Positions 49,390 through 56,727 of a stretch of 64,000 nucleotides of DNA are shown here, piece after piece. Made by a program: the position numbers and the translations under genes. Each line of letters begins with the position of its first letter. Positions within the stretch are counted from its first letter, which is position 1. The DNA is taken from positions 1-64,000 of the forward strand of contig CAZARU010000008.1 in NCBI GenBank assembly GCA_964487605.1. The letters are read 5' to 3'. Below the pieces are notes generated by a model, which had not been told where the DNA came from, did not search any database, and was given only the letters and a program-made list of their open reading frames with translations. Origin of the DNA: JAJDAH01 sp964487605. Its GTDB lineage: Bacteria; Myxococcota_A; Polyangia; Polyangiales; Polyangiaceae.

Positions 49390-49587
49390 CTATCGAGAGA
49401 GCTGCGCGGTCGCATCGGACGGGGGCCAGTGGAGCGGAAGGCCGAGAAGCCACGCCCAGCGCTCGCGCGTGCGGCCCAGGTGGGGCAGCACGTGGGTCCA
49501 GAGGCGGCCCATCTGTTCGGGAGTCGTGTAGAGCCAGACGTCCCGGGTGTTGGCCTCACGCGCGAGCGCGCCCAGCCAAGGTCTACG
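49390..49587 (-). pseudogene. C-terminal remnant of a gene paired with the AbiEii-type toxin
   Basis: The frame codes for WLGALAREANTRDVWLYTTP and HVLPHLGRTRERWAWLLGLPL and ends at a TAG at 49390, four bases before the GTG of the AbiEii fragment. A stop codon at 49588-49590 closes it upstream, so no intact gene remains. The pattern W-L...R-W-A-W-L-L-G resembles the small partner gene (DUF6922-type) often found ahead of AbiEii-like nucleotidyltransferases. The tight spacing fits an original two-gene operon. Confidence 0.4.
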
Positions 49588-49590
49588 TCA

Positions 49591-49941
49591 CCCGACGCTG
49601 CCTTCGGCGCGGCGCGCTCGGGCGCGCTGGGAGCCCGCAAGGAGGATCGCTGCGGCCGTGCGACGACATCCGGCGGGAGCGAACTCGTGACGCGCAGTTG
49701 GACGTCGATCACCCTCGCCCACGAGCCCGTCTCGCGTCGTCCGGCGCGTCCGGCACCGGCTCGCCGCCCGGCGCGACCAGTAGGTCGGCGGCGATCCGGC
49801 AGGAGAGCACTCGCCCCCACCGAGGGCGCGTGGTCCCGCTCATGTGTACTCGACGTGCGGCCTCCGTCGTCTTGGCGCTCTTCCGTCCCCAACGGACACC
49901 GCCGCGCCACCCTGGATGGCGCCTTGCCCGCGCCCGGCTTT
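49591..49941. other. Gap with no recognisable gene
   Basis: Between the AbiE-like remnants and the vWA lipoprotein no protein-like frame is supported in either direction. Part of this stretch may be further decayed sequence from the same system. An AT-rich segment at its right end holds the operator-like repeat 49944-49961. Confidence 0.4.
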
Positions 49942-49943
49942 TA

Positions 49944-49961
49944 ATGTACTTGTTCGTACAT
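49944..49961. promoter_or_regulatory. Operator-like inverted repeat ATGTAC-TTGTTC-GTACAT
   Basis: Perfect six-base arms and a six-base spacer end on the base before the ATG at 49962 and overlap a possible -10 (TAATGT at 49942-49947). The TGTAC...GTACA form is common for TetR/AcrR-type operators. It stands out as an AT-rich patch in GC-rich surroundings. Confidence 0.5.
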
Positions 49962-51113
49962 ATGAAGCGCGCGTTCACGACGACCGCCGAGCTGACGCTG
50001 CTCTCCATCGCCGTGGCCCTCGTCTCCGCGGGCTGCGGTGCCGGCGCCCCAACGCGGAGGGACGCCGTCGAGAGCGCAGGGGGCACGGCGGCCACGGCGG
50101 GGATCTCGTCGGGCGGCTCGGGCGCCACCGGCGGCACGAGCCTCATCGGCGTCGACTCCGGCACGGGGACCGGTGGGACCGGCGGCGACGACTGCGGCGG
50201 ATACGCGCTGGTGGCGGAGCCGAAGACCGAGCCGGGCAACATCGTGGTGCTCTTCGATCAGTCGTGGACGATGGCCGAGCCGTGGAGCGACCCGGCTTCG
50301 GGCGTCAGCGGCCCCAAGCACTTCGTCGCGGGTGACGCGCTCATGCAGGCCATGGAGCCGCTCAAGGCGTCGGTGCGCGCCGGCGCGGTGTTCTTTCCGA
50401 CCACGCCGGCGCCGACGGTGTTCGACCTGTGCCCCGCCGACGTGGCTCCGATGTCCTCCGCGCCGCAGATCCCCATCGTGGACGGCCCGCAGTTCATGTC
50501 GCAGTGGGTGGCGCACTTCCAGCCGCCGTGGGCCACCGTCCTCGGCACGCCGCTCAACAAGGGCCTTCACCAGGTGGACGCCGCGCTGCAGGTCCCTCCG
50601 CCGGGGAAGACCGTCGTCGTGCTCTTCACCGACGGCCACTGGACGTGCATGGACGGCACCGAGGCGCCGACCATCGCGGCCCTGCGGTCGCGAGGCATCG
50701 ACACCTACGTCGTCGGACTCCCCGGCGCGTACGGCGTGGTCCAGCTCGACGACCTCGCGAAGGCGGGCGGCACCGCGAAGCCGGGCTGCACGGCCAACTG
50801 CTACCTCTTGCCGACGAACCCCGCCGAGCTGCAGGCAGAGCTCGGGAAGATCGTCACGACCACGCTCCAGATCGACGACTGCAAGTTCACCTTCGATCCG
50901 CCACCCCCGGATCCCGGCGACGTGCACCTCATCGTGCGCGACGCGGGCAATCCAACGCCGTACGAGCTCGACCAGGGCGGCGGCGCGACGTGGAGCATCG
51001 CGCCCGACGGCTCGAGCGCGACCCTCGAGGGCGCGACGTGCGATCGCGCCAAGGCCGGCGACTTCGAGAGCCTTCAGTTCGTGTTCGGCTGTCCCGAGTC
51101 GTTTCTGCAGTGA
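49962..51113 (+). CDS. Lipoprotein with von Willebrand factor A domain
   Basis: The 383-residue product has a lipobox at Cys25 (VSAGCGAG), a Gly/Ser/Thr linker and a vWA domain (about 90-310). The metal-ion-dependent adhesion site is visible as NIVVLFDQSWT (Asp-x-Ser-x-Thr) and VVLFTDGHW. Cysteine-containing loops follow (KPGCTANCYLLP) and a C-terminal beta region. Such proteins bind ligands at the cell surface. The ATG at 49962 was preferred to the in-frame ATG at 49944, which lies inside the inverted repeat. Confidence 0.82.
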   Translation: MKRAFTTTAELTLLSIAVALVSAGCGAGAPTRRDAVESAGGTAATAGISSGGSGATGGTSLIGVDSGTGTGGTGGDDCGGYALVAEPKTEPGNIVVLFDQSWTMAEPWSDPASGVSGPKHFVAGDALMQAMEPLKASVRAGAVFFPTTPAPTVFDLCPADVAPMSSAPQIPIVDGPQFMSQWVAHFQPPWATVLGTPLNKGLHQVDAALQVPPPGKTVVVLFTDGHWTCMDGTEAPTIAALRSRGIDTYVVGLPGAYGVVQLDDLAKAGGTAKPGCTANCYLLPTNPAELQAELGKIVTTTLQIDDCKFTFDPPPPDPGDVHLIVRDAGNPTPYELDQGGGATWSIAPDGSSATLEGATCDRAKAGDFESLQFVFGCPESFLQ

Positions 51114-51137
51114 GCCGCCGCGAGCGGAAGCGCGTGA

Positions 51138-51143
51138 TAGCCT
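51138..51143 (+). promoter_or_regulatory. Putative -10 element TAGCCT
   Basis: TAGCCT ends seven bases before the GTG at 51151, suggesting a leaderless P450 transcript. Confidence 0.35.
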
Positions 51144-51150
51144 CTTTGGC

Positions 51151-52359
51151 GTGACGGCCTCGACGGACGACCCCTGGCTCGGCTGCAACCCGTTCGATCC
51201 CGAGTTTCGCCGCCAGCCTCACGCTCCGCTTCGGAGGCTGCGCGAGATCGATCCGGTCAACCTCACGCCCATGGGGGCCTGGCGCCTGTGCCGCCACGCC
51301 GACGTCGAGCACCTGCTCAAGCGCGTCGCGTGCGGGGTCCGGCTCCCGACCGGGCAGGGCCTCCCGCTTCCCACGGCGCTGCCCGACAATCCGCGGGACC
51401 GCTTCATGCTGGTTCAGGATCCACCCGTCCACACGCGGCTGCGCCGGCTCGTGAGCCACGCCTTCACGCCGCGCGCCGTCGACCGTCTGAGGGGCCGCGT
51501 CGCGGAGATCGTGGACGAGCAACTGGACCGCGCCGCGGAGGCCGGGCGCATGGATGTCGTCTCCGACCTCGCCTACCCGGTGCCGTCGATCCTGATCTGC
51601 GAGCTGCTGGGCGTACCCGTCGCCGACCGGGGGCGCTTCACGCGCTGGACTACCGACGCGACGCACGGCCTGGACATGGGCGCCAGCCCGGAGTGGGTCG
51701 CCCGGAGCGACGCCGCGACCCTGGCCCTGGTCGAGTACTTCGAGGCCCTCATCGCCGAGCGACGCGCGCACCTGGGCGAGGACCTCCTGAGCACGCTGAT
51801 TCGAGCCGAAGAAGAGGGCGACCGCCTCTCGACGCCGGAGCTCGTCTCGCAATCCATCGGGCTCTTGATCGCCGGCTTCGAGACGACCATCGGGCTCATC
51901 GGAAACGGCGTGAAGGCGCTGCTCGACCACCCGGGGGAGCTCGCGAAGTTGCGCGCTCGACCAGAAGCCATCGGCACCACCGTCGCCGAGTGCTTGCGGT
52001 ACGAGGGCCCCATCCTGTTCACGGGCCGCTTCCTCCACGAGGACGCGACCTTCGGCGAGAAGACCATCCCCGCGGGCTCGCTGGTGGTCGCCATGCTCGC
52101 CGCGGCCAACCGCGATCCGGAGGCGTTCGCCGATCCGGAGACGTTCCGCATCGATCGCCCCGCGGGCCCCCTGCGCCACTTTGCATTCGGCGGCGGCGCG
52201 CACACGTGCCTGGGCGCCCACCTCGCCGAACTCGAGGCCCAGCTCGCCATCGGCAAACTCGTGGAGCGGTTCGCGTCAATCGAGCAGAGCGGCGACACCA
52301 CCTGGAGCGATTCCTTCTTCAGGGTGCTCGGCTCGCTGCCGGTCGGGTTGAAGAGCTGA
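51151..52359 (+). CDS. Cytochrome P450
   Basis: The 402-residue protein has all P450 hallmarks: I-helix AGFETT (241-246; Glu replaces the usual Asp before Thr), K-helix ExxR (Glu280, Arg283) and the haem-binding loop FGGGAHTCLG with the thiolate ligand Cys353. It is a soluble bacterial class-I type with no membrane anchor and would need ferredoxin and reductase partners, not seen nearby. It is close to the biosynthetic CYP107/CYP109-type P450s in overall style. GTG at 51151 is the start. Substrate unknown. Confidence 0.95.
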   Translation: MTASTDDPWLGCNPFDPEFRRQPHAPLRRLREIDPVNLTPMGAWRLCRHADVEHLLKRVACGVRLPTGQGLPLPTALPDNPRDRFMLVQDPPVHTRLRRLVSHAFTPRAVDRLRGRVAEIVDEQLDRAAEAGRMDVVSDLAYPVPSILICELLGVPVADRGRFTRWTTDATHGLDMGASPEWVARSDAATLALVEYFEALIAERRAHLGEDLLSTLIRAEEEGDRLSTPELVSQSIGLLIAGFETTIGLIGNGVKALLDHPGELAKLRARPEAIGTTVAECLRYEGPILFTGRFLHEDATFGEKTIPAGSLVVAMLAAANRDPEAFADPETFRIDRPAGPLRHFAFGGGAHTCLGAHLAELEAQLAIGKLVERFASIEQSGDTTWSDSFFRVLGSLPVGLKS

Positions 52360-52370
52360 AGACCGCGCCC

Positions 52371-53567
52371 TCAGCGCGCCGAGAACGTCGCCCACTGCGC
52401 GTCGAGCGCCACCAGGAGATCGCCGAGGGCGATCTGCCAGTCGCTCGTGTGCATCCCGAAGCCGAGCGTCTCGGTGACCGGTACGCGGTGCGGAAACTCG
52501 GTCCGGACGTCCCCTGCCGCCCGGTCCACGGCGACCTCGTAGTAGGTGAACCCCTCGGTCGCGACGCATCGAGCGCGAAACGCGTCTCGAAACAGCACGA
52601 AGGGCGTCTCTATGCCGTCGTAGGCAGGCCCCGACGCGAGCGGCCAGATCCCGGTCTGCACGCTCGTCGGAAAGTAGCTCCCGGCGAGGCGACCGCTCGT
52701 CCCTGCGATCGCCTGCGGGTCGATGCACGCGGTCGTCGTGGGCGTCCCGTCGGCGAGCACGCCGTCCTGACCGTAGAGCGAGAGCCCCAGGGTCTGCGGG
52801 GGCGCCTCCGCGGGGAACGTGTTGTAGTGGATCACGCAGCCCGCTTCCCCGCGGGCGGCGCACACCGGCACGTTCTCGAAGCTGCCGCCGACGCGCTTGC
52901 CGGCCTCCACGGTCACGCCGCCGCCGATCAGCATGGCGGACACGAGGCGCGCCGAGAGGTCGGGGTTCGGATCGAACTCCTCGGCCACGAGGCGCGACAG
53001 GTGTCGCGTTCCCTGCGAGTGTCCCATCAACGCGAAGGGACGGCCGCGGTTGTCGTTGGCCATGTAGTGCTTGAACGCGTCGAGCACGTCGCCGTAGGCG
53101 ATGGGCATCAGCGCGTCGCGATCGGGCGCCGTGATCCCCACCTGCCGGTAGAACGGCGCGTACACCTTGCAGAGGCCGTTGAAGCGCGCAGCGTGGTTGA
53201 GAATGGGGTCCAGCTCGGTATTCGGCTCCGAGAGATCCTCGTCCAGCCCGGCGACCGACTCGGTCGTCGGATGAACGTAGAAGCAGTCGAACGGCGCGTC
53301 TTGCGCGGGGACGTGGGGAACGACGCGCCGCGAGCCGTCGGGCAGCAGCTCCGTCGCGTCGAGATCCCGGCTGCAATGGTCCGACGCGGAGCCGGGCCGG
53401 CAGATCCAGAGCGCGGGGTCCGAGTAAACGGGACTGACGTGACCTGGGTAGAACGCCGGGGGTCCGGGGCTCTCCTCCGGCCGGCTACCGTCGTCGTCCG
53501 CACCGCACGCGACCGCGAGCAGAGCGATCAGCATCACGGTCGGCGCGGGGCGCGAGGGCGAGGCCAT
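52371..53567 (-). CDS. DUF3089 alpha/beta-hydrolase-like lipoprotein
   Basis: The 398-residue product has a lipobox at Cys21 (LLAVACGA). The hydrolase-like domain has DCFYVHPTTESVAGLD near its start, the nucleophile elbow GHSQGTRHL and a family-typical ending (GFGMHTSDWQIALGDL). DUF3089 members are uncharacterised lipase/esterase-like proteins. TAGGTT lies eight bases upstream of the ATG. It converges on the P450 gene with an 11-bp gap. Confidence 0.8.
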   Translation of the reverse strand: MASPSRPAPTVMLIALLAVACGADDDGSRPEESPGPPAFYPGHVSPVYSDPALWICRPGSASDHCSRDLDATELLPDGSRRVVPHVPAQDAPFDCFYVHPTTESVAGLDEDLSEPNTELDPILNHAARFNGLCKVYAPFYRQVGITAPDRDALMPIAYGDVLDAFKHYMANDNRGRPFALMGHSQGTRHLSRLVAEEFDPNPDLSARLVSAMLIGGGVTVEAGKRVGGSFENVPVCAARGEAGCVIHYNTFPAEAPPQTLGLSLYGQDGVLADGTPTTTACIDPQAIAGTSGRLAGSYFPTSVQTGIWPLASGPAYDGIETPFVLFRDAFRARCVATEGFTYYEVAVDRAAGDVRTEFPHRVPVTETLGFGMHTSDWQIALGDLLVALDAQWATFSAR

Positions 53568-53575
53568 CCGCAGAG

Positions 53576-53581
53576 AACCTA
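53576..53581 (-). promoter_or_regulatory. Putative -10 element TAGGTT
   Basis: TAGGTT on the minus strand ends eight bases before the ATG at 53567. Confidence 0.3.
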
Positions 53582-53673
53582 GCTGAAGAGCGGCTCGAAC
53601 GGCGCACTGACACCCCTCGGGACGGCGAGGCACCGGCGCCGCGCGCGACCGAGCGGGCCGTGGACGCTGGGAA

Positions 53674-53705
53674 ATCAATAGTTGATATTGTCATCTACTC
53701 AATAT
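53674..53705. promoter_or_regulatory. Operator-like inverted repeats upstream of the TetR gene
   Basis: Two perfect inverted repeats sit side by side in an AT-rich patch: ATCAA-TAG-TTGAT (53674-53686), and ATATTG (53685-53690) with CAATAT (53700-53705) separated by nine bases. They lie 15-47 bases upstream of the tetR start and are the likely autoregulatory site. Confidence 0.5.
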
Positions 53706-53720
53706 AGCAAGACATCTCCA

Positions 53721-54335
53721 ATGAAGCGCCGCCGGTACGTGAGCCCCCTTCGCGTGGAGCAGGCCCGCGCCACGGAAGACCGCATCCTCGCGGCGGCCAC
53801 CGAGCTGCTCCGAGTTGGACGAGGGGAGCTGACGATCCCCGCGCTCGCGCGAGAGGCCCGCGTGTCGGTCCCGACGGTCAACCGGTACTTCCCTTCACGC
53901 GGTCACCTCCTGCGCGCCGTGGTTGCGCGCATCGATGCGGAGCGTGCCCCGCCGCGATCGCTCGCGGACTTCCTGGAGGACCCACGAACGGCGATTCGCG
54001 AGATGTTCGACCACTTCGAGAGGGCGTCGTTGCCCCATCACCTGGCCTTCGCGCCGGGTGTCATGGAACTCCGGAAGACGGTCACGATTCCGCGACGCCG
54101 CAAGCTCATCGAAGACGAGCTCGCGAAGAGCGCGCCGAACCTTCCGCCGAACGAGCGCGCGCTGCTCACGGACGCGCTCGTCGTGCTCCTCTCGAGCGGA
54201 ATGTACCACCTCATGACTTCCTACCTCGACGTCGGCGCCGGAGCCGCAGCCGATCGCGTCGCGTACGTCTGCGAACAGCTGTGGAGGAAGCGCCGACCGA
54301 TGCCCCGCCCACCATCGAAAAGGACGCGACCATGA
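53721..54335 (+). CDS. TetR-family transcriptional regulator
   Basis: The 204-residue protein has a TetR-type N-terminal helix-turn-helix (about 13-60): ATEDRILAAATELLRVG, LTIPALAREARVSVPTVNRYF. The C-terminal ligand domain is unspecific. The ATG at 53721 was preferred to a TTG at 53682 that lies inside the operator repeats. Its stop overlaps the start of the dikinase-like gene (ATGA), so the two are one operon, probably autoregulated through the inverted repeats just upstream. Confidence 0.9.
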   Translation: MKRRRYVSPLRVEQARATEDRILAAATELLRVGRGELTIPALAREARVSVPTVNRYFPSRGHLLRAVVARIDAERAPPRSLADFLEDPRTAIREMFDHFERASLPHHLAFAPGVMELRKTVTIPRRRKLIEDELAKSAPNLPPNERALLTDALVVLLSSGMYHLMTSYLDVGAGAAADRVAYVCEQLWRKRRPMPRPPSKRTRP

Positions 54336-56647
54336 TCGTGTGGACCGACGACGAACGGGCATTCGAGCCGAGCCACGCCGGATCGAAGGCCTCGGCCCTG
54401 GCGCGCCTCGCAGCCCGCGGCTTCCCCGTACCGCGCGGGTTCGTCGTGACCACCGAGGCCTTCGACGCGTTCCTGACGTGCAACGCACTCGGCGACTCTG
54501 CGTCCGAACGCGAAGTCGAGGCCTGCAAGCTGCCCACGCCCGTGGTGGACGCCATCACCAACGCTCTCGGCGCTCTGGGAGACGGCCCCGTCGCGGTCCG
54601 CTCGTCTGCCGAGGCAGAAGACCTGGGCGACGCATCGTTCGCCGGACAGTACGAGACGGTGCTCGACGTACGTGGCGCGGACGCCGTCTGCCAAGCCGTC
54701 GTCCGTTGCTTCGCATCCCTGTACGCCGAGCGAGTGCGCGCCTACCGCGGCGCGAAGCCGGCAGGGCGCATGGCGGTGCTCGTCCAGAGAATGGTCGCGG
54801 CGCGCGCCGCCGGCGTCGCTTTCACCGCCGATCCCGCCACCGGCGAGCGCAACGTGGTCTGCGTCAGCGCAGTGCCCGGCGTGGGCGAGTCCCTCGTCTC
54901 GGGCGAGGTCTCCGCGGAGGAGTGGCGCGTCGCCGGCGCCGAGGCCATCCGGGTCCGGACCGCGCGCGAGGCCCTCTCCGCGAGCGACGCTCGGCGCGTC
55001 GCCGAGCTGGCGAGAGACGTGCACGCGAGTCTTGCAGCGCCCCAGGACGTCGAATGGGCGCTCGACGGCGACTCGGTGGTGTTGCTGCAGGCGCGCCCAC
55101 TGACGGGTCTGCCCGAAGCCGTGAGCTGGGAAACGACGGAGACCGGAGGCTGGGTCCGGAACTTCCGCTTGGGCGAGTGGATCGGCGCACCGGTGAGCCC
55201 GCTCTTCGAGACCTGGCTGCTGTTGCGGCTCGAGAACGAGCTGCACGCCTACTTCGAGGAACTCACCGGTTTTCCCTCGCCGAAACCCCTGCACATCATC
55301 GTGAACGGCTGGTACTTCTATGGATTGCGCATGGCGCCGCTCGGATGGCGCGCGCCCGTGGTCTTCGTCGTCTTTCTGTTCAGGCTCCTGACCCGGTTCC
55401 GCCAGGTCGCGGCGGTCGTTCCGCCGCTGGCGCGCTTCGGGTTCGACGCGGAGTCGAAGCGATGGCGCGAGGAGCTCCTCCCGGAGTACCAGCGCGCGGT
55501 GGCGTTCGCCGAAACCGCCCTCGACACTTCCAGACCGGAAGCGATTCCACAGCTCGTCGATGATCTGGTGCACGCCGCGAGCTTGCAGTTCGGCTCCATC
55601 GTGGGCGTCGCCGGATACGCCGCCAAGACGGAACTACCCCTGGCGGCTTTCTGGAAGCAGAACCTGTCCGAGCTCGACGCCTGCTGGCTCGACGTCGTTC
55701 GAACCGACCCCGTAGCACCCCCGCTGCCCCACGCGGTCCAGGGGCTGGACTGGGTCTTCCCTACACTGGGAGAGACGGGTGTGGACGTGGCGCCGCCCGA
55801 CGCGACGCGTGTCGCCGAAGCGCGCCGGCGCGCCGACGCGACGTTGAGCCGCGCGTACGAGGCGCTCGCCCACGCGCCGAAGAAGCGCGCCACCCTCGAC
55901 GCCCTGGTCGCCGAAGCGCGCCGCGCTCATCCCGTACGGGAGGAGCAGACACGTGCGCTCACGCTCGCGTGGCCGACGCTCCGCCGCGCTGCGTTGCTGC
56001 TGGGTGAGCACCTCGCCGCGCGCGGCACCGTCGCTGCAGCGCAAGACGTGTTCTTCCTCACCCGCTCCGAGGTGGACGCCGCCCTCGGCGGCGACGACCA
56101 CGACCTGCGCGGAGTCGTCGCCCAGAGACGAGACACGTGGAATCGGCACCATCGGCTCTCGCCACCACTGATGGTCGGCAAGCTGGACGGATTCTTCGCG
56201 AAGGTGTTCGGCGAGGTGGACGAGATTCTCGACACGGGCGTCGTCGCCGACGACGTCACGATCCTAGGCATGCCGGGCAGCGCCGGACGCGCGCGGGGCC
56301 GCGTGCGCGTCTTGCGCTCGATGGCAGAGCTTCCGCGCCTGGCCCAGGGTGAGGTCCTCGTGGCCCCCGTGACGACTCCGGGATGGACGCCGGCATTCTC
56401 GCGCGCCATTGCCGTCATCACCGACACCGGGAGCGTGGCGTCGCACGCCAGCGCGGTCGCGCGCGAGTACGGCATCCCGGCAGTCGTGGCGGCGGCAGGA
56501 GCAACAGGGCGGCTCCGCGACGGCCAGTTCGTCGAGGTGGATGGCGGGCGTGGCATCGTACGCATTCTCGCGCAGGCCACCGCGGATACACTCCCCGGTT
56601 CGCCAGCGACGCCGGCGCGCCATGATCCCGCGATCGTCGTGGCCTGA
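54332..56647 (+). CDS. PEP-utilising/PPDK-type dikinase, rifampicin-phosphotransferase-like
   Basis: The 771-residue protein has an N-terminal ATP-grasp domain of the PEP synthase/PPDK type (about 5-265; KASALARLAARGFPVPRGFVV, VAVRSSAEAEDLGDASFAGQ, DVEWALDG, LLQARPL). A long central domain (about 270-670) has no close resemblance to PEP synthase. The C-terminal swivelling His domain (about 680-755) has TDTGSVASHASAVAREYG with the phospho-carrier His. The same order and lengths occur in rifampicin phosphotransferase, which inactivates the drug. It may phosphorylate another small molecule. The ATG overlaps the tetR stop by 4 bp and has AAAAGGA as ribosome site. Confidence 0.8.
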   Translation: MIVWTDDERAFEPSHAGSKASALARLAARGFPVPRGFVVTTEAFDAFLTCNALGDSASEREVEACKLPTPVVDAITNALGALGDGPVAVRSSAEAEDLGDASFAGQYETVLDVRGADAVCQAVVRCFASLYAERVRAYRGAKPAGRMAVLVQRMVAARAAGVAFTADPATGERNVVCVSAVPGVGESLVSGEVSAEEWRVAGAEAIRVRTAREALSASDARRVAELARDVHASLAAPQDVEWALDGDSVVLLQARPLTGLPEAVSWETTETGGWVRNFRLGEWIGAPVSPLFETWLLLRLENELHAYFEELTGFPSPKPLHIIVNGWYFYGLRMAPLGWRAPVVFVVFLFRLLTRFRQVAAVVPPLARFGFDAESKRWREELLPEYQRAVAFAETALDTSRPEAIPQLVDDLVHAASLQFGSIVGVAGYAAKTELPLAAFWKQNLSELDACWLDVVRTDPVAPPLPHAVQGLDWVFPTLGETGVDVAPPDATRVAEARRRADATLSRAYEALAHAPKKRATLDALVAEARRAHPVREEQTRALTLAWPTLRRAALLLGEHLAARGTVAAAQDVFFLTRSEVDAALGGDDHDLRGVVAQRRDTWNRHHRLSPPLMVGKLDGFFAKVFGEVDEILDTGVVADDVTILGMPGSAGRARGRVRVLRSMAELPRLAQGEVLVAPVTTPGWTPAFSRAIAVITDTGSVASHASAVAREYGIPAVVAAAGATGRLRDGQFVEVDGGRGIVRILAQATADTLPGSPATPARHDPAIVVA

Positions 56648-56712
56648 CCGCCGGACTCGTCGTCTCCCGGAGGGCGCCGTCGGGGCACGTTCGCCCGGCG
56701 GGCGTTCGGTGG

Positions 56713-56718
56713 TACCGT
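56713..56718 (+). promoter_or_regulatory. Putative -10 element TACCGT
   Basis: TACCGT ends nine bases before the TTG at 56728. It is a weaker copy of the recurring motif. Confidence 0.25.
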
Positions 56719-56727
56719 CCGCGGGGC

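Noticed and set aside
54332..56647. Calling the dikinase phosphoenolpyruvate synthase
   Set aside because: The central region lacks a recognisable PEP/pyruvate-binding barrel and the TetR context is not metabolic.
56692..56704. CGCCC-GGC-GGGCG hairpin as a terminator of the dikinase gene
   Set aside because: Five-base stem with no T tract; in this GC-rich DNA such hairpins are expected by chance.
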